The notes beneath the pieces were generated by a model, which searched no databases, was not told the DNA's origin, and saw only the letters and a list, made by a program, of their open reading frames with translations. Shown here piece after piece: positions 11,513 through 22,337 of a stretch of 64,000 nucleotides of DNA. How positions within the stretch are numbered: the first letter of the stretch is position 1; each line of letters begins with the position of its first letter. Origin of the DNA: Isoetes taiwanensis. Its lineage: Eukaryota; Streptophyta; Lycopodiopsida; Isoetales; Isoetaceae. The stretch is taken from the NCBI GenBank assembly GCA_021234155.1, contig JAJEKV010000001.1, positions 36,256,826-36,320,825 on the forward strand. Reading direction: 5' to 3'. The translations under genes and the position numbers were made by a program.

Positions 11513-13068
11513 TTGTTAGTAGCATTGGGGTGCGCCAAGGCTGCCCTCTATCCCCGACGCTCTTCGGCTTGTACATTGACCGGCTAGAAGAATGGCTAGG
11601 CCGAGAAGTAACGGGAGGCGCCGGTTGATGCACCACATAATCCGGCAACTCATATATGCCGATGATGTTGGCTTTCGCTGCGCATATACCCGGAAGAGGA
11701 CATGCAACGCCACCGGATGCTTTGGACACTTTACGCCAATTCACCGACATGAGAGTTAACTTGGCCAAGACAAAGGGTGTCGGGCTGGTCCCATCATCTC
11801 GGCACCGCGTCTTCCCTCATTCACTTACCAGGGCGGGTAGTGGAGGTGGCACGATCTTATAAGTATTTGGGCATTGAGTTTTCTACTACCACACACGGGA
11901 TGCATCCATCGTTACGGGTCACCGCAGTCGGAAAGCCCCAGATGCAATGCAAAACAACAAATCCACAAGGCGCGGTTTGTATGCATGGGGTCACCAGCAC
12001 ACTTGTTCAGTGGCCTTGGTTGAACCGGTCCTCCTCTATGGGGCAGAAGTGTGGGGGCGGTGATATCCCTCACCACTTGGAACGATCTAGAGCAGGTACA
12101 GAAAGCTTTCTTAGCCCCTTTGAGGAGTGAAATCCACGGTCCCCATATCAGATCTTGCTCCAAGAGACGGGCTTCCTTCCATTCTGAGGGTCTTATTTGG
12201 AACGTCACATTATTTACTTCGAAGGTGGTGGCTATGGATGAAGCCCGGCTGCCCAACCTTGCTTTGGCAAAGTGGCGATGGGCCCGCGAGCGACTCAAAG
12301 CATCTTTGGAAAGACAAGCAAGCCCGGTGGTTTCGCTATGGAATGTGCGAGGCACACGGATGTGGACCGGTGCATACACCGAAGGAACGTCTGCCTTGAA
12401 GTAAGCATTTGGATGCTTGCTTCATGGCCAAGCTTTGGGATGCAGAGGCCCCTGTCACATGTCAAGGTGGCAAATTATCGACAGCGGAGTTAATCCCATG
12501 CTCACGAGGGGCCCACACCACTACTGCGCACCCATCTACCCGTGAAAAGCGCAGGGTGATTGCTTCCATTCGCGACAGTGCATACCACCTCCGCATTGAG
12601 ACAGGGGAGATGGATTCGGAGCCGCGTGAGGACGAGTCCGTCAGTCTTTGTCAACGTCAGGCGCCATTGAGGATGAAAGTCACGCCCTCCGTGCCTGTCC
12701 GTGACGAGCATATCGGGCCTCGGTATGCTCGGTTAGTTGTGCCCCATCGGGCCTTGCATGAGCTCTTGAGAGCGACCTCTGTAGGCTTGTTGGGATCGTA
12801 CCTCAGGGAGGTAATGGGATACGGACTTCAGTTATGCCCCCCCGTCCGACATTAACCTCGGTTTGTACTTGTGATTATGTATATAACTGTGCAGTATGTC
12901 AGCATCCTTATTGCTACTAAGGTTTTTCCCCCGAAAACCCTTTGGAGCGGGGGTTTTTTAATCCTGGTAGTAATACGTCTGCTGCTCTCTCTCTTTGTAC
13001 TTGGGTCCCATAGGCCAGTTGGTCTCCGTGGACGATAAAATCATATTCTATTCTATATTCTATTCTAT
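11513..13068 (+). mobile_element. 5'-truncated, decayed LINE (copy 1)
   Basis: Its start is homologous to the RT palm segment of the longer copy at 23560: broken versions of GCPLSP..FGLYIDRLEEW near 11540, a YADD-like site near 11660, NLAKT at 11760 and YKYLGIEFS near 11860. The family's LLYGAEVWG and C-terminal part follow. It ends in a 3' UTR with TTGTACTTGGGTCCCATAGG and a (TATTC)n tail. Frameshifts and stops abound. The insertion splits repeat R. Confidence 0.85.
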
Positions 13069-13447
13069 TCTTTGAAGCGTCAGCACAATAATAAGGTGCT
13101 CCAAAGATAAAAATCCCCAAACGCGTTGGAACCTAGTCCCTGTGTTTCTGAGCTAGTTATGAGGAAAAAGAAAGAAGAGATCCGGGCACCCTAAATGAAA
13201 AAAACCCTAAAACACAGAGAGACTTACTCTGTACTAGCACAAAGAATAAATGGGCATTCACAAGGCATATAAAAAGCTCAATTTCAAAATTTCTGATGTT
13301 CTTTTGGACATCCGATAAAATTGGAACGACATGGAGAATATTAGCATGGCTCCTGCGCAAGAATGACACGTATAAATCAATAAATGGTTCAAATTTTTTT
13401 CCCACAGCTCCGATTGTTCCTTTGCTAAAATTCGATGCCTTTTTTTG
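13069..13447 (+). repeat. composite repeat R, continuation of copy C
   Basis: R sequence resumes after the LINE tail with TTTGAAGCGTCAGCACAATAA, runs through the CACCCTAAATGAAAAAAACCC segment and reaches the U6-like copy and the foldback element. Confidence 0.7.
13298..13400 (+). ncRNA. U6 snRNA-like gene copy
   Basis: Nearly full-length U6 similarity: GACATCCGATAAAATTGGAA, TTAGCATGGCTCCTGCGCAA and a terminal T-run. TATAAAA lies upstream at the expected distance. The USE-like block is partly deleted (the CATATCTCC part is missing before CACAAAGAATAAATG), and GGTCC near the end is changed to GGTTC. Confidence 0.75.
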
Positions 13448-13959
13448 GCAAATAAGTTTTTATTGACATTTACTATTTGATAAAAATAATGACTATATCA
13501 TATAAGATTTTTCGCAAACCATTAACCTTCACACTTATAATTAAATTCCCCATGAAAACCCCCTCTGGTTTGGTGCATATTCATACGGGGGGTGACGTAG
13601 GGCAGCGAAAGCCCCTAAAATTATGTTTCACATGTACAAAATGAACACCATATAGTACATTACCTCAAATCTTATAGTATTTTGCAAATCTTCGTATACA
13701 GTATGGAAAATTTTGTACATGCATACCCCACAAACGAGAAACTTTATGCACGATGTAGATCAAGGAATAAAGGGTGCATATGCCTATCCAACAGCTCTCG
13801 ATGCCCAGAGTCACCCCCCGTGTGAATATGCACCCAAACCAAAGAGGGTTTTCATGGGGAATTTAATTATAAGTGTGAAGGTTAATGGTTTGTGAAAAAT
13901 CTTATATGATATAGTCATTATTTTTATCAAATAGTAAACGTCAATAAAAACTTATTTGC
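13448..13959. mobile_element. foldback element, copy 2
   Basis: The same structure as 9525-10036: long inverted arms of about 155 bp beginning GCAAATAAGTTTTTATTGAC and a short non-coding centre. Confidence 0.8.
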
Positions 13960-13974
13960 ATGTTTTAGGAGCGT

Positions 13975-14055
13975 ATTGGCAAAGATGGACGATTGGGTTT
14001 CTAGTGAGGCCATTGTAGCCTAGAGGTTCGAATCCTCCGATCCAAAGAGGAAGAT
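13975..14055 (+). repeat. tRNA-like Pol III box region in R
   Basis: A-box-like TGGACGATTGG and perfect B-box GGTTCGAATCCTCC with the same spacing as at 10050. Confidence 0.4.
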
Positions 14056-14206
14056 TTCTTTCCTTCCTTATTTGTTTTTTTGTTTCCGCATCTCTGTCTT
14101 GTCATTCTAGCCCAACGGTTTTAGTGTGTTAATGGTAGCAACAGAAATGATTTGGGATCCCACTCCCTGCACTTTAAAATATACATAGCTAGCGAGATAT
14201 TCACAG

Positions 14207-14437
14207 TTGGGGGGCCATGAGTGGGCTATATATTTCTATCCTGATGGAAAAGAGACCGAAGACTCTTTATGTGTATCTGCGTTCAACACACTTTTGAGCG
14301 AGGGTACAGATGTGAGGGCTTTGTTTGAATCAACCCTTTTAGATCAGACTGGGAAGGGAAGGGATAAGGTGCATAGCCATTTGAGTAGTTCTCTTGAAAC
14401 AGGGCCTTCAATGCTGCAACATGACAGCAGTATGTGA
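14207..14437 (+). pseudogene. MATH-domain fragment of a BPM (BTB/MATH) gene
   Basis: A 76-codon open segment reads [15 protein letters not shown], then [19 protein letters not shown], then KGRDKVHSH. This is the N-terminal part of the MATH domain of plant BPM proteins, substrate adaptors for CUL3 ubiquitin ligases. The rest of MATH and the whole BTB domain are missing. It looks like one captured exon piece carried by repeat R. Two sister copies (55211 and 60612) are open in the same frame, which suggests recent amplification or weak constraint. Confidence 0.8.
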
Positions 14438-14439
14438 TA

Positions 14440-15623
14440 CGTCTTGTATAAATGCATGAGTTTGAGACCATAGTCTTGTAAAAAATGTATGTTTATTATG
14501 GCAATGCTCTTTTCAAACCATATATCCAATAGAGACTATAGGAAATGCCATGTCATTTTTTTGGGCAAAATGTTAATAGTATAATGCCAGGAATATTTCG
14601 TTCACCATAAACCCACATAGACAAAAGACTTGGCTAATATTGATATTGATCCACAACGTAACACGGTCATCCCACACCAGTTCCTATATAAAATAATACC
14701 AGGAATATTCTGTTCATCGATGGCTTGCAGGTAAGGTAACGCTGAAAAAAAAAAACCATAAACCCACATAATGTAATGACAAAAGATGTTGCTACAACAT
14801 AAGACGGTCATCCCACATGGTCACCTTATATAAGACCACAAAAATAAGACCATGGTCATCCCACACGATCACCTTATATAAGACCACGGTCACCTTATAT
14901 AAGACCACGGTCACGGTGAAGCAGGAGAAGATGGTGAAGATGGCGAAGCAGGATCTTGTAAAAATTGTATGTTTATTATGGCAATGCTCTTTTCAGACCA
15001 TATGTCCAATAGAGACCTTAAGAAATGTCATGTCATTTCTTTGGGTACTTCATTTTTCATCTCAGAACGAGACCATAGGAAATTTAATGCCATGTCATTT
15101 TTTGGCGATACGAAATGTCATATTATGCCAAAAATATTCCGTTCACTATAAACCCACATAATGTAGTGACAAAAGACTTGGCTAATATTGATACTGATCC
15201 ACAACGTAACACGGTCAAACAAAGCTAGGAATATGCCGTTCATTGATGGCTCACAGATCAGGCAACGTTTAAAAAAAAACATTAACCCATATAATGTAAT
15301 GATAAAAGGCATGGCTACAACCTAACATTATATAAGACCACGGTCACGGTGAAGCAGGAGAAGATGGTGAAGTTGTGCCTTGCCGCAATGGAGTGATGTT
15401 TCAGAGAATCTTAAGACAAGAGACAAGCTCTTTGCATCCAGAAAATTGTAGATGCGTAAAAGCTTTGTACAATATAGCAAGGGTCTCTCTTTGAAGCGTC
15501 AGCACAATAATAAGGTGCTCCAAAGACAAGAATCCCCAAATGCGTTAGAACCCAGTTCGTACTGTGTTTTTGAGCTAATCGTGAGGAAAAAGAAAGAAGA
15601 GATCCATCGCACCCTAAATGAAA
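14440..15623 (+). repeat. composite repeat R, copy D
   Basis: It contains promoter-like modules at about 14805-14960 (three TATATAAG) and 15325-15380, then the CTTGCCGCAATGGAGTGATG segment. The copy stops at CACCCTAAATGAAA, where the 4.7-kb gene-fragment insertion begins, and resumes at 20332 with AAAAACCCTAAAACACAG. Confidence 0.75.
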
Positions 15624-15680
15624 CAAGGTGCTACGCACGGAGGGTTGCCCTCCATGGCCGGAGGGTGAAGTGGCTTAAAT

Positions 15681-15814
15681 CATACTTGGAAGTCATGTTT
15701 TTATAATCAATCAAAATTGACTTCCACATATTGTGTGAATCGTCCTTCATACTTGGAAGTCATGTTTTTATAATCAATCAAAATTGACTTCCACATATTG
15801 TGTGAATCGTCCTT
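15681..15814. repeat. 67-bp perfect tandem duplication
   Basis: Two adjacent identical copies beginning CATACTTGGAAGTCATG and ending TGTGTGAATCGTCCTT, near the left end of the gene-fragment insertion. Confidence 0.9.
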
Positions 15815-16145
15815 GAACCTGCTTAACATTGCCTGTTGGTTGTCGGATATCTAGCCTAGGAACTTAGCACCATGGCCATCTGCCTGAATTACCTTAAGCA
15901 CACAACGAATTCTTCGTCCCATATAGCTCCATAGGAGCTCGCCATTTACCCTCGGTGAGGGATTTAATGTATCCATTTACCATCCTGGGAAGAATATATT
16001 TAAGGTCTCATAAATCTGGCATGAAACAATTGGTGCATAACACTATGTTGATGCTGCCTAAAAATCTTCGAGACCTGAGCATCGGATACACAGCAAATAA
16101 CCTATTTGCCGCAAAGACTTTGGTTCGAAGCTAAGTTTTTGCTAC
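15815..16145. other. insertion interior, no recognised gene
   Basis: The minus strand has short protein-like stretches (for example RMVNGYIKSLTEGKWRAP near 15950), possibly a fourth captured fragment. I cannot name it. Confidence 0.25.
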
Positions 16146-16499
16146 GTCAAAAAACATTCCATAAAAGAATACCGCACGCCATGCAATGACGTTTTAGGTA
16201 TTTAGATAAAGCATTAAAAAACAGAATCCTTCCTAAATAAATTACATAAGAGTAGAACGACTCAAAAAGGTTAAAACACTTTAAGGTCGTGTAAGGTTTC
16301 AGGATAAGTAGCAAGCACATATAAGGAGCTCCAGAAGGTATTCTAATCGCACGAGCACTAGCTAAAGAGAAAGCACACAGGTAACCAACTAAAGATGCTA
16401 CTTTCCTTTTCTCGTACATGATTAAGCCAGTAAAACAAGGAAGATGCAAGACAATTAAGACATACTTAAACGCATGCTTAAATAATTTGCTCTGTTGAT

Positions 16500-17960
16500 G
16501 GTTAACCTGTTTGCCATTAGTTGGTATGTTTACCAAGGTTGTACCAAGAACACATAAAAAATGCCCAAACTACAAAACACTGATGTTAGCATCAGTGGCA
16601 CAAATGGTAACCTCTGTTTAAATATTAGTGGGTGCAAAAACTGTCCATAGATTTCAATTATAATCAGGGAGATCATATACGCATCTGCGCATCTTCCAAA
16701 AAACCTTGGTGTCTCTTTTGTGTCATTTGTAGATATTTCTGCCTGAGTCTCCCTTTTCTGGGCTGCATCTAAGAACTTGGACTCGAAGTGATTCACAAAA
16801 CCAATGCGTAACAAGACAAAATGGAGGATTACTAAGAGTACCTTGATAGGATATTCTTGTGCATTGTATAGCAGAGGAAAAAAGTGAATAATACGACACT
16901 GCACAAAATGATGAAAGTTAGCTACTCCTGCAGGTTGTCATTCCATAAATGATTAAAATAGCTAGCAGGAAGAAAGAACTGCTTCGCATGTGGATAAGAA
17001 TTTAAACTTGGGCAATGTATGAACACTACAGCAAAACAATATAAACAGGGAATAGACGCTTTCATCAGGGTTTCTTACCAGTTGAAAGCAAGATGTAATT
17101 AGATGCATTATGAATTGAATCGGCTGCAAATAAGCTGAATACGCATATGTGACCCAATGTACTACTTTCTCCCTTGATGGGTATTTCCATATTCTGTATA
17201 AGCATGGGCACATTGCAAGCAGCACGAGAACCATAGTAGCTACAGGGGTGACTTATAAATCAGTTCTTTAGTCGGCATTTTACAGAACTCAAGGAATTAC
17301 ACAAACAAACTAACCAAGGAAACCACCTGAGGTAATACAGCAAAAGGTGTCAGGTCTCCAACAAGACCACCAGTCTTTCCAGCGTTTTGTATGTTGATAT
17401 TCATGCCCAGCTTCCGAAATATAATTGACATAACTTTGTCAGTAGTGTTGTAAAGTGCCCATATATTTGGCGCCCAATAGGCATGGCATAAACCCCTTCC
17501 AAATGGAAAGAGCCAACTGATAACTTGAGCTATCTGCCCATGAGAGAAAGTATGCCTATATGCATCAGATGTCAATACATAAGCTTTTACCTACCCATGA
17601 GAGAAAGTATGCCTATATGCATCAGATGTCAATACATAAGCTTTTACCTAAGTATAAACTATAGCCCATTTCCAGCACAATACCATTGTAAGCACTTGTT
17701 ATGATATGTTCATAATTGATTGAATTTCTCTTCTTGCTATCATGTATCAATGGAAAGAAATAGGGCTAAAACGGAGCTTACCTGCCCATACATGAAGAAA
17801 GGACCAAAGGCCAGGGCAATTATAAAGCTTACAGATAAAGCCAAATTCACAAATTTTCTCACTTTCTGAGCTCCAGTACAATAATGCCGCAGGAAGTAAA
17901 CAAAGTAAACTGGTCCGAAGTGTCACTGGCGTTGCCACCCACACATACTCCAATCATTGT
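16500..17960 (-). pseudogene. ALG8: ALG8 alpha-1,3-glucosyltransferase gene fragment (C-terminal exons)
   Basis: ALG8 adds the second glucose to the dolichol-linked oligosaccharide in the ER membrane. The exon at 17533-17327 encodes the family hallmark FPFGRGLCHAYWAPN after an acceptor CTCATGGGCAG. An upstream exon ending at 17782 (donor GTAAGC) encodes VYFVYFLRHYC and a membrane helix ending FGPFFMYGQ. The piece at 16900-16530 gives FPLLYNAQEYPIKVLL and RLPFVPLMLTSVF, matching the ALG8 C-terminus. The N-terminal half is absent, a TGA lies at the start of the 17.9-kb exon, and the conserved HVHEK segment is not seen. Family assignment is firm; non-functionality is inferred. Confidence 0.8.
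17537..17651. repeat. 58-bp tandem duplication at an ALG8 exon boundary
   Basis: CCCATGAGAGAAAGTATGCC...AAGCTTTTACCTA occurs twice in a row, duplicating the splice-acceptor side of the ALG8 exon at 17533. Confidence 0.9.
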
Positions 17961-18179
17961 AAGCTGTGGCTCCCTATTTTTTGTGTGCCTTCAAGTTGTA
18001 TTGATTGGTCTGCTACCAAATTTAAGCAAGCGAGCATTATTAACCATTTCTACATTAAAATCTGTGATGGATAAACCTTGAAACATTTCCAAAATGTTTT
18101 GCTCCAGTCACGACCAGACCAGGGTAGCTATACTGTTCCGCCCTACAAAAAAGACCAAGCGCACAAAGTTAACACAGCC

Positions 18180-18850
18180 CTAGCACACGACATACCTTTC
18201 TCCTTTTTTTTGCTTCATGCAAAAATATGGCAAAGCTTTTTTCTGGTAGAGTCCACAGCCTTATTGTCTTGTCAATGCCACTTGTTGCCAAAATTCTAGC
18301 ATGTGGCTAGGGTTCTAAATAATTTACAACTTGACTATCACCCATCATAAAAGATTGTAATTCTGCACCCCTTATGTTCCATATGAATATGTGTCCATTT
18401 CTGTGGCCGTTTTGTATACTTCTGACTCTATTTTGATATCATTTACATCTGATGCTGTTACAGGCTTAGAATCAAGCCCAACAGCTTTATCAAACAAATA
18501 AATAAGGTCATCATTGTATGAAATGAGAAGTTTCTCCTGCTGAGAGTAAGCTACGAGTGTAGTATGGACCTGGAAAGCTTCAATAAGATGAGCAGCTGTA
18601 ATCAGATCCATATGATAACCTTCTAACCCAGAGGTACCCAATCTACGAATATCATATACTCTGACATACTCAACAGATCCCCAACAGCAAAATAATTTGG
18701 ATTCCTTAAGTTGATAACAATGGCATTTAATCGTATTATTGGTACCTTCTACATTTTGTATTACCTTCAAACCCATAGCAACTGAAAAGTTTCGTGCTCC
18801 TTCCTTCCCTAAGATCAAACTGTCAACATCCAGAAGAGAGAATAAGCAAA
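18180..18850 (-). pseudogene. DCAF8-like WD40 gene fragment
   Basis: DCAF8-type WD40 proteins are substrate receptors of CUL4-DDB1 ubiquitin ligases. Minus-strand translation gives VEYVRVYDIR, LLISYNDDLIYLF, GHRNGHIFIWN, VVNYLEP and ILATSGIDKTIRLWT, in the order found in the C-terminal WD repeats of that family. A frame change near 18420 and an in-frame TAG between LEP and PHARILATSG show decay. The N-terminal repeats are missing. Neighbours on the same strand are unrelated gene pieces, which fits capture. Confidence 0.75.
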
Positions 18851-19329
18851 TCTTTTATATAAATATAGAAGTTGTTGAATCTCTATCTTTAAACTGCACA
18901 TTGCCTTACACAAACATTTCAACAAGTAGAACACCTTTTAGGAGTTTAGCCCTTTGTGGCCATCACTATCTGGACACTTTACAGAAGCAAATGTCAAGAA
19001 CACTATAAAGCCCACTCCGACTATTAACACTTCTTGCAAAACCTAATAGCAGAAAATGGCTAAAGTAACAAATGATTTCAGATATGAGGAATCTAGACGC
19101 ATTATATTGGTAATTAAGACCCGCGCTAAAACATGTTGTTTCTTGCTTTAACATACGAAGAACTAATGCTTCAATCACATCTAACCACATGAAATTCAAT
19201 TAATAAACCAACAGGGTTGTTATGGCATCCCTTTCCAAACTAGGCATCCAAATTCTATGTAAAATGCGCAATCAATAGTAGAAAGAGCTTACATTTGACG
19301 GGATGCTCCAAACAAGAGAGCTGCATAAT

Positions 19330-20125
19330 CAAATGGACTCTATATGCGCCCACAATTCAGTGCAAACAAATTGCCAGTGCCTCGCCATAGCCGGAAGCAA
19401 CATTTACAGAATAAAGACAAACTCCGCCATGCTATACCATGTTCTTCAGCAATTTGGCTTATATCAATAAGCACCTTGTCCTGCTTCAATTTCATTTTCC
19501 AATGCAGGAATATTTTCCACTGTGGTATCACTTCTTTAATTACTGCTTTCCTTCTATAGTAAAAAGCAAATTCCTTCTCTTCTGGGATGCACGTGTAGTA
19601 AAGCCTGGAATCTCACACCTAATCATGCTTTTGTTCAAATCATTCTTTGAATCTTCAGATGAGCTGGTAAAGTTAACAGGATATCTGAGCAAATTACTAC
19701 AACCAAAACAAGGTGCATAAAGGAAAGAAAGTTTTTGCCAGCTTTTAGAAACATGCATGCATTACGCCAATTCCCTCTCAGCTCAAATAACAATTAATCT
19801 ATTCGGCCTTGCATAAGTTTATGAAATCAAGCACCCATTCATGCCCAAAACCATTAAACAACATAATAGGTTCTTGCCTACAAACTCAATCCTTGTGATA
19901 ATGAACTACAGCACTTACCATTCTCCCCAACGTTCAGGAGGAGAGCAAAGCTTCTTTTCCATCCTGCCAGCCATTTCGCGGATCAACTGCTGCTGTAAAT
20001 TTTTGTTGCCCTTCATCACGATATGAGCATACTTAGTTTCCTCCTCCAAAAACTTTCGAACCTCTGGATCCTCGGCATTACTCAACCAATAGTAAGGATC
20101 ATCCCAGGTGACGCCTTACCTTGTG
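19330..20125 (-). pseudogene. oligopeptidase B / prolyl oligopeptidase-like fragment (N-terminal exons)
   Basis: The exon ending at 19919 (donor GTAAGTGC) reads WDDPYYWLSNAEDPEVRKFL and continues to an ERWGEW-like end. This is the start of the beta-propeller domain of S9 serine oligopeptidases (protease II). A second piece at about 19600-19450 reads EFAFYYRRKAV and, after frame changes, VLIDISQIAEEHG, the next conserved block. The catalytic alpha/beta-hydrolase domain is absent. The frame is broken, so this is a captured or decayed fragment. Confidence 0.7.
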
Positions 20126-20331
20126 CGCAGGTCTGATCAGATTGGAGCTTCGATCTGCCTCGCCGGTTACCCGGTTCAAGCATCCGTGATCCAGAACGCC
20201 CTTGACCGCCAGTTTACACAGAACAGCAGGTTTTTAGCAGTCATCAGCATATCCTAGGTATATTCTAGCATATACCTAGGATATGCCACAAACCCCACAT
20301 AAACAAGGGTTTGCCCCCCTTAGGGGCAACC

Positions 20332-21151
20332 CAAAAAACCCTAAAACACAGAGAGACTTACTCTGCACTAGCCATAACATATCTCCCACAGGAATAAATG
20401 GGCATTCACAAGGCATATAAAAAGCTCAATTTCAAAAATTCTGATGTTCTGGACATCCGATAAAATTGGAACGATACGGAGAAAATGAGCATGGCTCCTG
20501 CGCAACGATGACACGTATAAATCAAGAAATGGTCCAAATTTTTTTCCCACAGTTCCGATTGTTCTTTTGCTAAAATTTGATGCTTTTTTTGGCAAACGGC
20601 AAAGTCTTGTTTATAGCATGCCCACCATTTTTCAATTGTTCTTTGGCTTCCCATCCTTTATACCTTTTGACACCAAGCTAACAACAAAAAGTGAGGAAGA
20701 TTAGAAGTTGTAGTTAGCGTGGCCATGCATCCGTATGCCATTTTCATTTCTTTCTATTCTTTGATGAAAGATAGAAAAAGGACAAGTCGCTTCATTTCTC
20801 TTTTAAACAAGTCGCTTTTGCAACAAAGGGTTGCCCTCTATACCAAAGTGTTGAAACCAAATAAAGCTATAATGCTGAGGGTTCTTACTGTTGTTACTGT
20901 CATGATTTATGGGTACGTTCAAAATGCGCAAGCGTTCATTGCAGTATAATGTTCTAAAAATGTCCAAGAGAAAGCTATCATTCATTGCCGTATAACGTTC
21001 TGAAAACATCCAAGAGAAAGCTACAGTTCCTGAGGAAATTATTTTTTCTACTAATTTAAGAGCACGTAGCACCATAGGCAAATCAATAAAAAAGTTGTCA
21101 GGACTGGAGGTCTGTATTCTTATTGTAGCGTATCTCTCAAAGTCTCATAAA
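20332..21151 (+). repeat. composite repeat R, copy D continued
   Basis: R resumes after the gene-fragment insertion, with the U6-like copy, the GCGTTCATTGCAGTATAATG duplicated units and the CAAAGTCTCATAAAATTGTG segment. It is then interrupted by a GC-rich segment. Confidence 0.75.
20447..20546 (+). ncRNA. U6 snRNA-like gene copy
   Basis: USE-like TCTCCCACAGG, TATAAAAA about 25 bp upstream, U6 body GACATCCGATAAAATTGGAA and AATGGTCCAAATTTTTTT. The 5' stem-loop is shortened (GTTCTGGACATCC), ACAGAGA reads ACGGAGA and AUUAGC reads ATGAGC. Confidence 0.75.
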
Positions 21152-21838
21152 ATTGTGGCAGGGCGGGGCTGCGACTGCCGGCGTTCAGGTTGACCAGGTG
21201 ACCCCGATTGACGTCTTGCAGGTTGTTGGGCTTGCGATGCTTGGTGTGTCATGTCTGCGGCTTACGTTCTCTCGAAGTCCGGAGCTCGGCTCTTGCAAGG
21301 CTTGGTCTGTCTTGCCATCTCCAGCGTGCGGTGCCGCCATTGTTCTGCGCCTGCGCACGGAGGCCCCTTGCCTTTGCTGGGCAGCGGCGGTCCGGACTGC
21401 TTTGCATTTCGGTCCGTGCCAAATCCTTCTCGAAGAGCGCTTCGATCTTGCCTCGTTCACCTCAAGGTGGCGCAACCTCGTCTTTGCGGCGGTAGCCTCC
21501 TCAACTTCAATTGGGTGTGGCTGTCGCGGCGCCGTGCCATGGCATTGGCCTCATCAACCTCGATCGCGCTGAGATGTGATTACAAGTGTCTCGCTCTGCC
21601 CGGTCCTCATCTGTCTCGCGGCGTCGGGGTATCCATGCGCTTGCATGTAATGCTGCGACACTTTGCGGTCTTCTTTGTCTCTTAGAGTGCACCAAGCGGA
21701 TGCTGTCGTCCAGCCAGTGTGCTTGGGTCTCCAACTCAGTGATCTGTTGTTTCGCTATCACCAACTGTCTGCGCAACACATGGGATGTTGCAGACTCCAT
21801 CTCTGTCTCCAGGCCCGCAATGCGGGCACTGTTAAGAA
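21152..21838 (-). other. GC-rich insert with coiled-coil coding potential
   Basis: It is much richer in G+C than its surroundings. The minus strand near 21840-21680 encodes a heptad-like stretch (GLETEMESATSHVLRRQLVI), then a basic region. The reading frame is open for about 100 codons there and is lost further down. It joins R on the left and a fragment of the lysine-rich gene on the right. The family is unrecognised; a transposon gag-like piece or a captured exon is possible. Confidence 0.35.
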
Positions 21839-22022
21839 GTGCAAGACGGCAATTGGTGAAGGTGTTAAAAAGTCTAGAAAAATGAAGAACACAAAAAAGA
21901 AGCTTGAACAGATAGAGAAGATAGAGGAATTCAGCTATTTGGAGCAAAAGAATAGGGCGAAGTCCACAAAAGTGAAGATGATGGAGGAATTCAGCTATTT
22001 GGAGCAACAGAAAGGTATGTTT
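21839..22022 (+). pseudogene. fragment of the lysine-rich gene (see 29521)
   Basis: This is near-identical to about 29567-29785 but has an internal deletion, and it ends at GGAGCAACAGAAAGGTATGTT. R sequence (TTCAAACCATATATCC) follows directly, showing recombination between the two families. Confidence 0.8.
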
Positions 22023-22337
22023 TCAAACCATATATCCAATAGAGACTATAGGAAATGCCATGTCATTTTTTTGGGAAAAATGTTAATAGTATAATGCCAG
22101 GAATATTTCGTTCACCATAAACCCACATAGACAAAAGACTTGGCTAATATTGATATTGATCCACAACGTAACACGGTCATCCCACACCAGTTCCTATATA
22201 AAATAATACCAGAAATATTACGTTTTATCGATGGAAACTGTAAGGTAGGTAAAAAAAAAAAAAAAAAAAACCATAAACCCACATAATGTAATCACAAAAG
22301 ATGTTGCTACAACATAAGACGGTCATCCCACATGGTC
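22023..22337 (+). repeat. composite repeat R, short copy
   Basis: ACCATATATCCAATAGAGAC to TCCCACATGGTC. It is split at GGTC by a LINE and resumes at about 25106 with TATATAAGACCAC. Confidence 0.75.

Larger units (their letters stand above)
15624..20331 (-). mobile_element. 4.7-kb insertion carrying fragments of three host genes
   Basis: Uninterrupted R copies (for example 28131-28165) run straight through CCTAAATGAAAAAAACCC. Here that point is split by 4.7 kb. The left end starts CAAGGTGCTACGCACGGAGG with a GGAGGG/CCCTCC hairpin; the right end has GGGTTTGCCCC/GGGGCAACCC as an imperfect hairpin. Fragments of an oligopeptidase B-like gene, a DCAF8-like gene and ALG8 lie inside in one orientation, with introns kept. 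This is the hallmark of gene capture by Helitrons or Pack-type transposons. Canonical Helitron ends (TC...CTRR, A^T site) are not clear, so the class is open. Confidence 0.6.

Noticed and set aside
15624-20331. Calling the gene-fragment insertion a Helitron
   Set aside because: The ends do not show a clear 5' TC and 3' CTRR, and the target is an A-run and not an A^T site; only the captured-gene content points that way.
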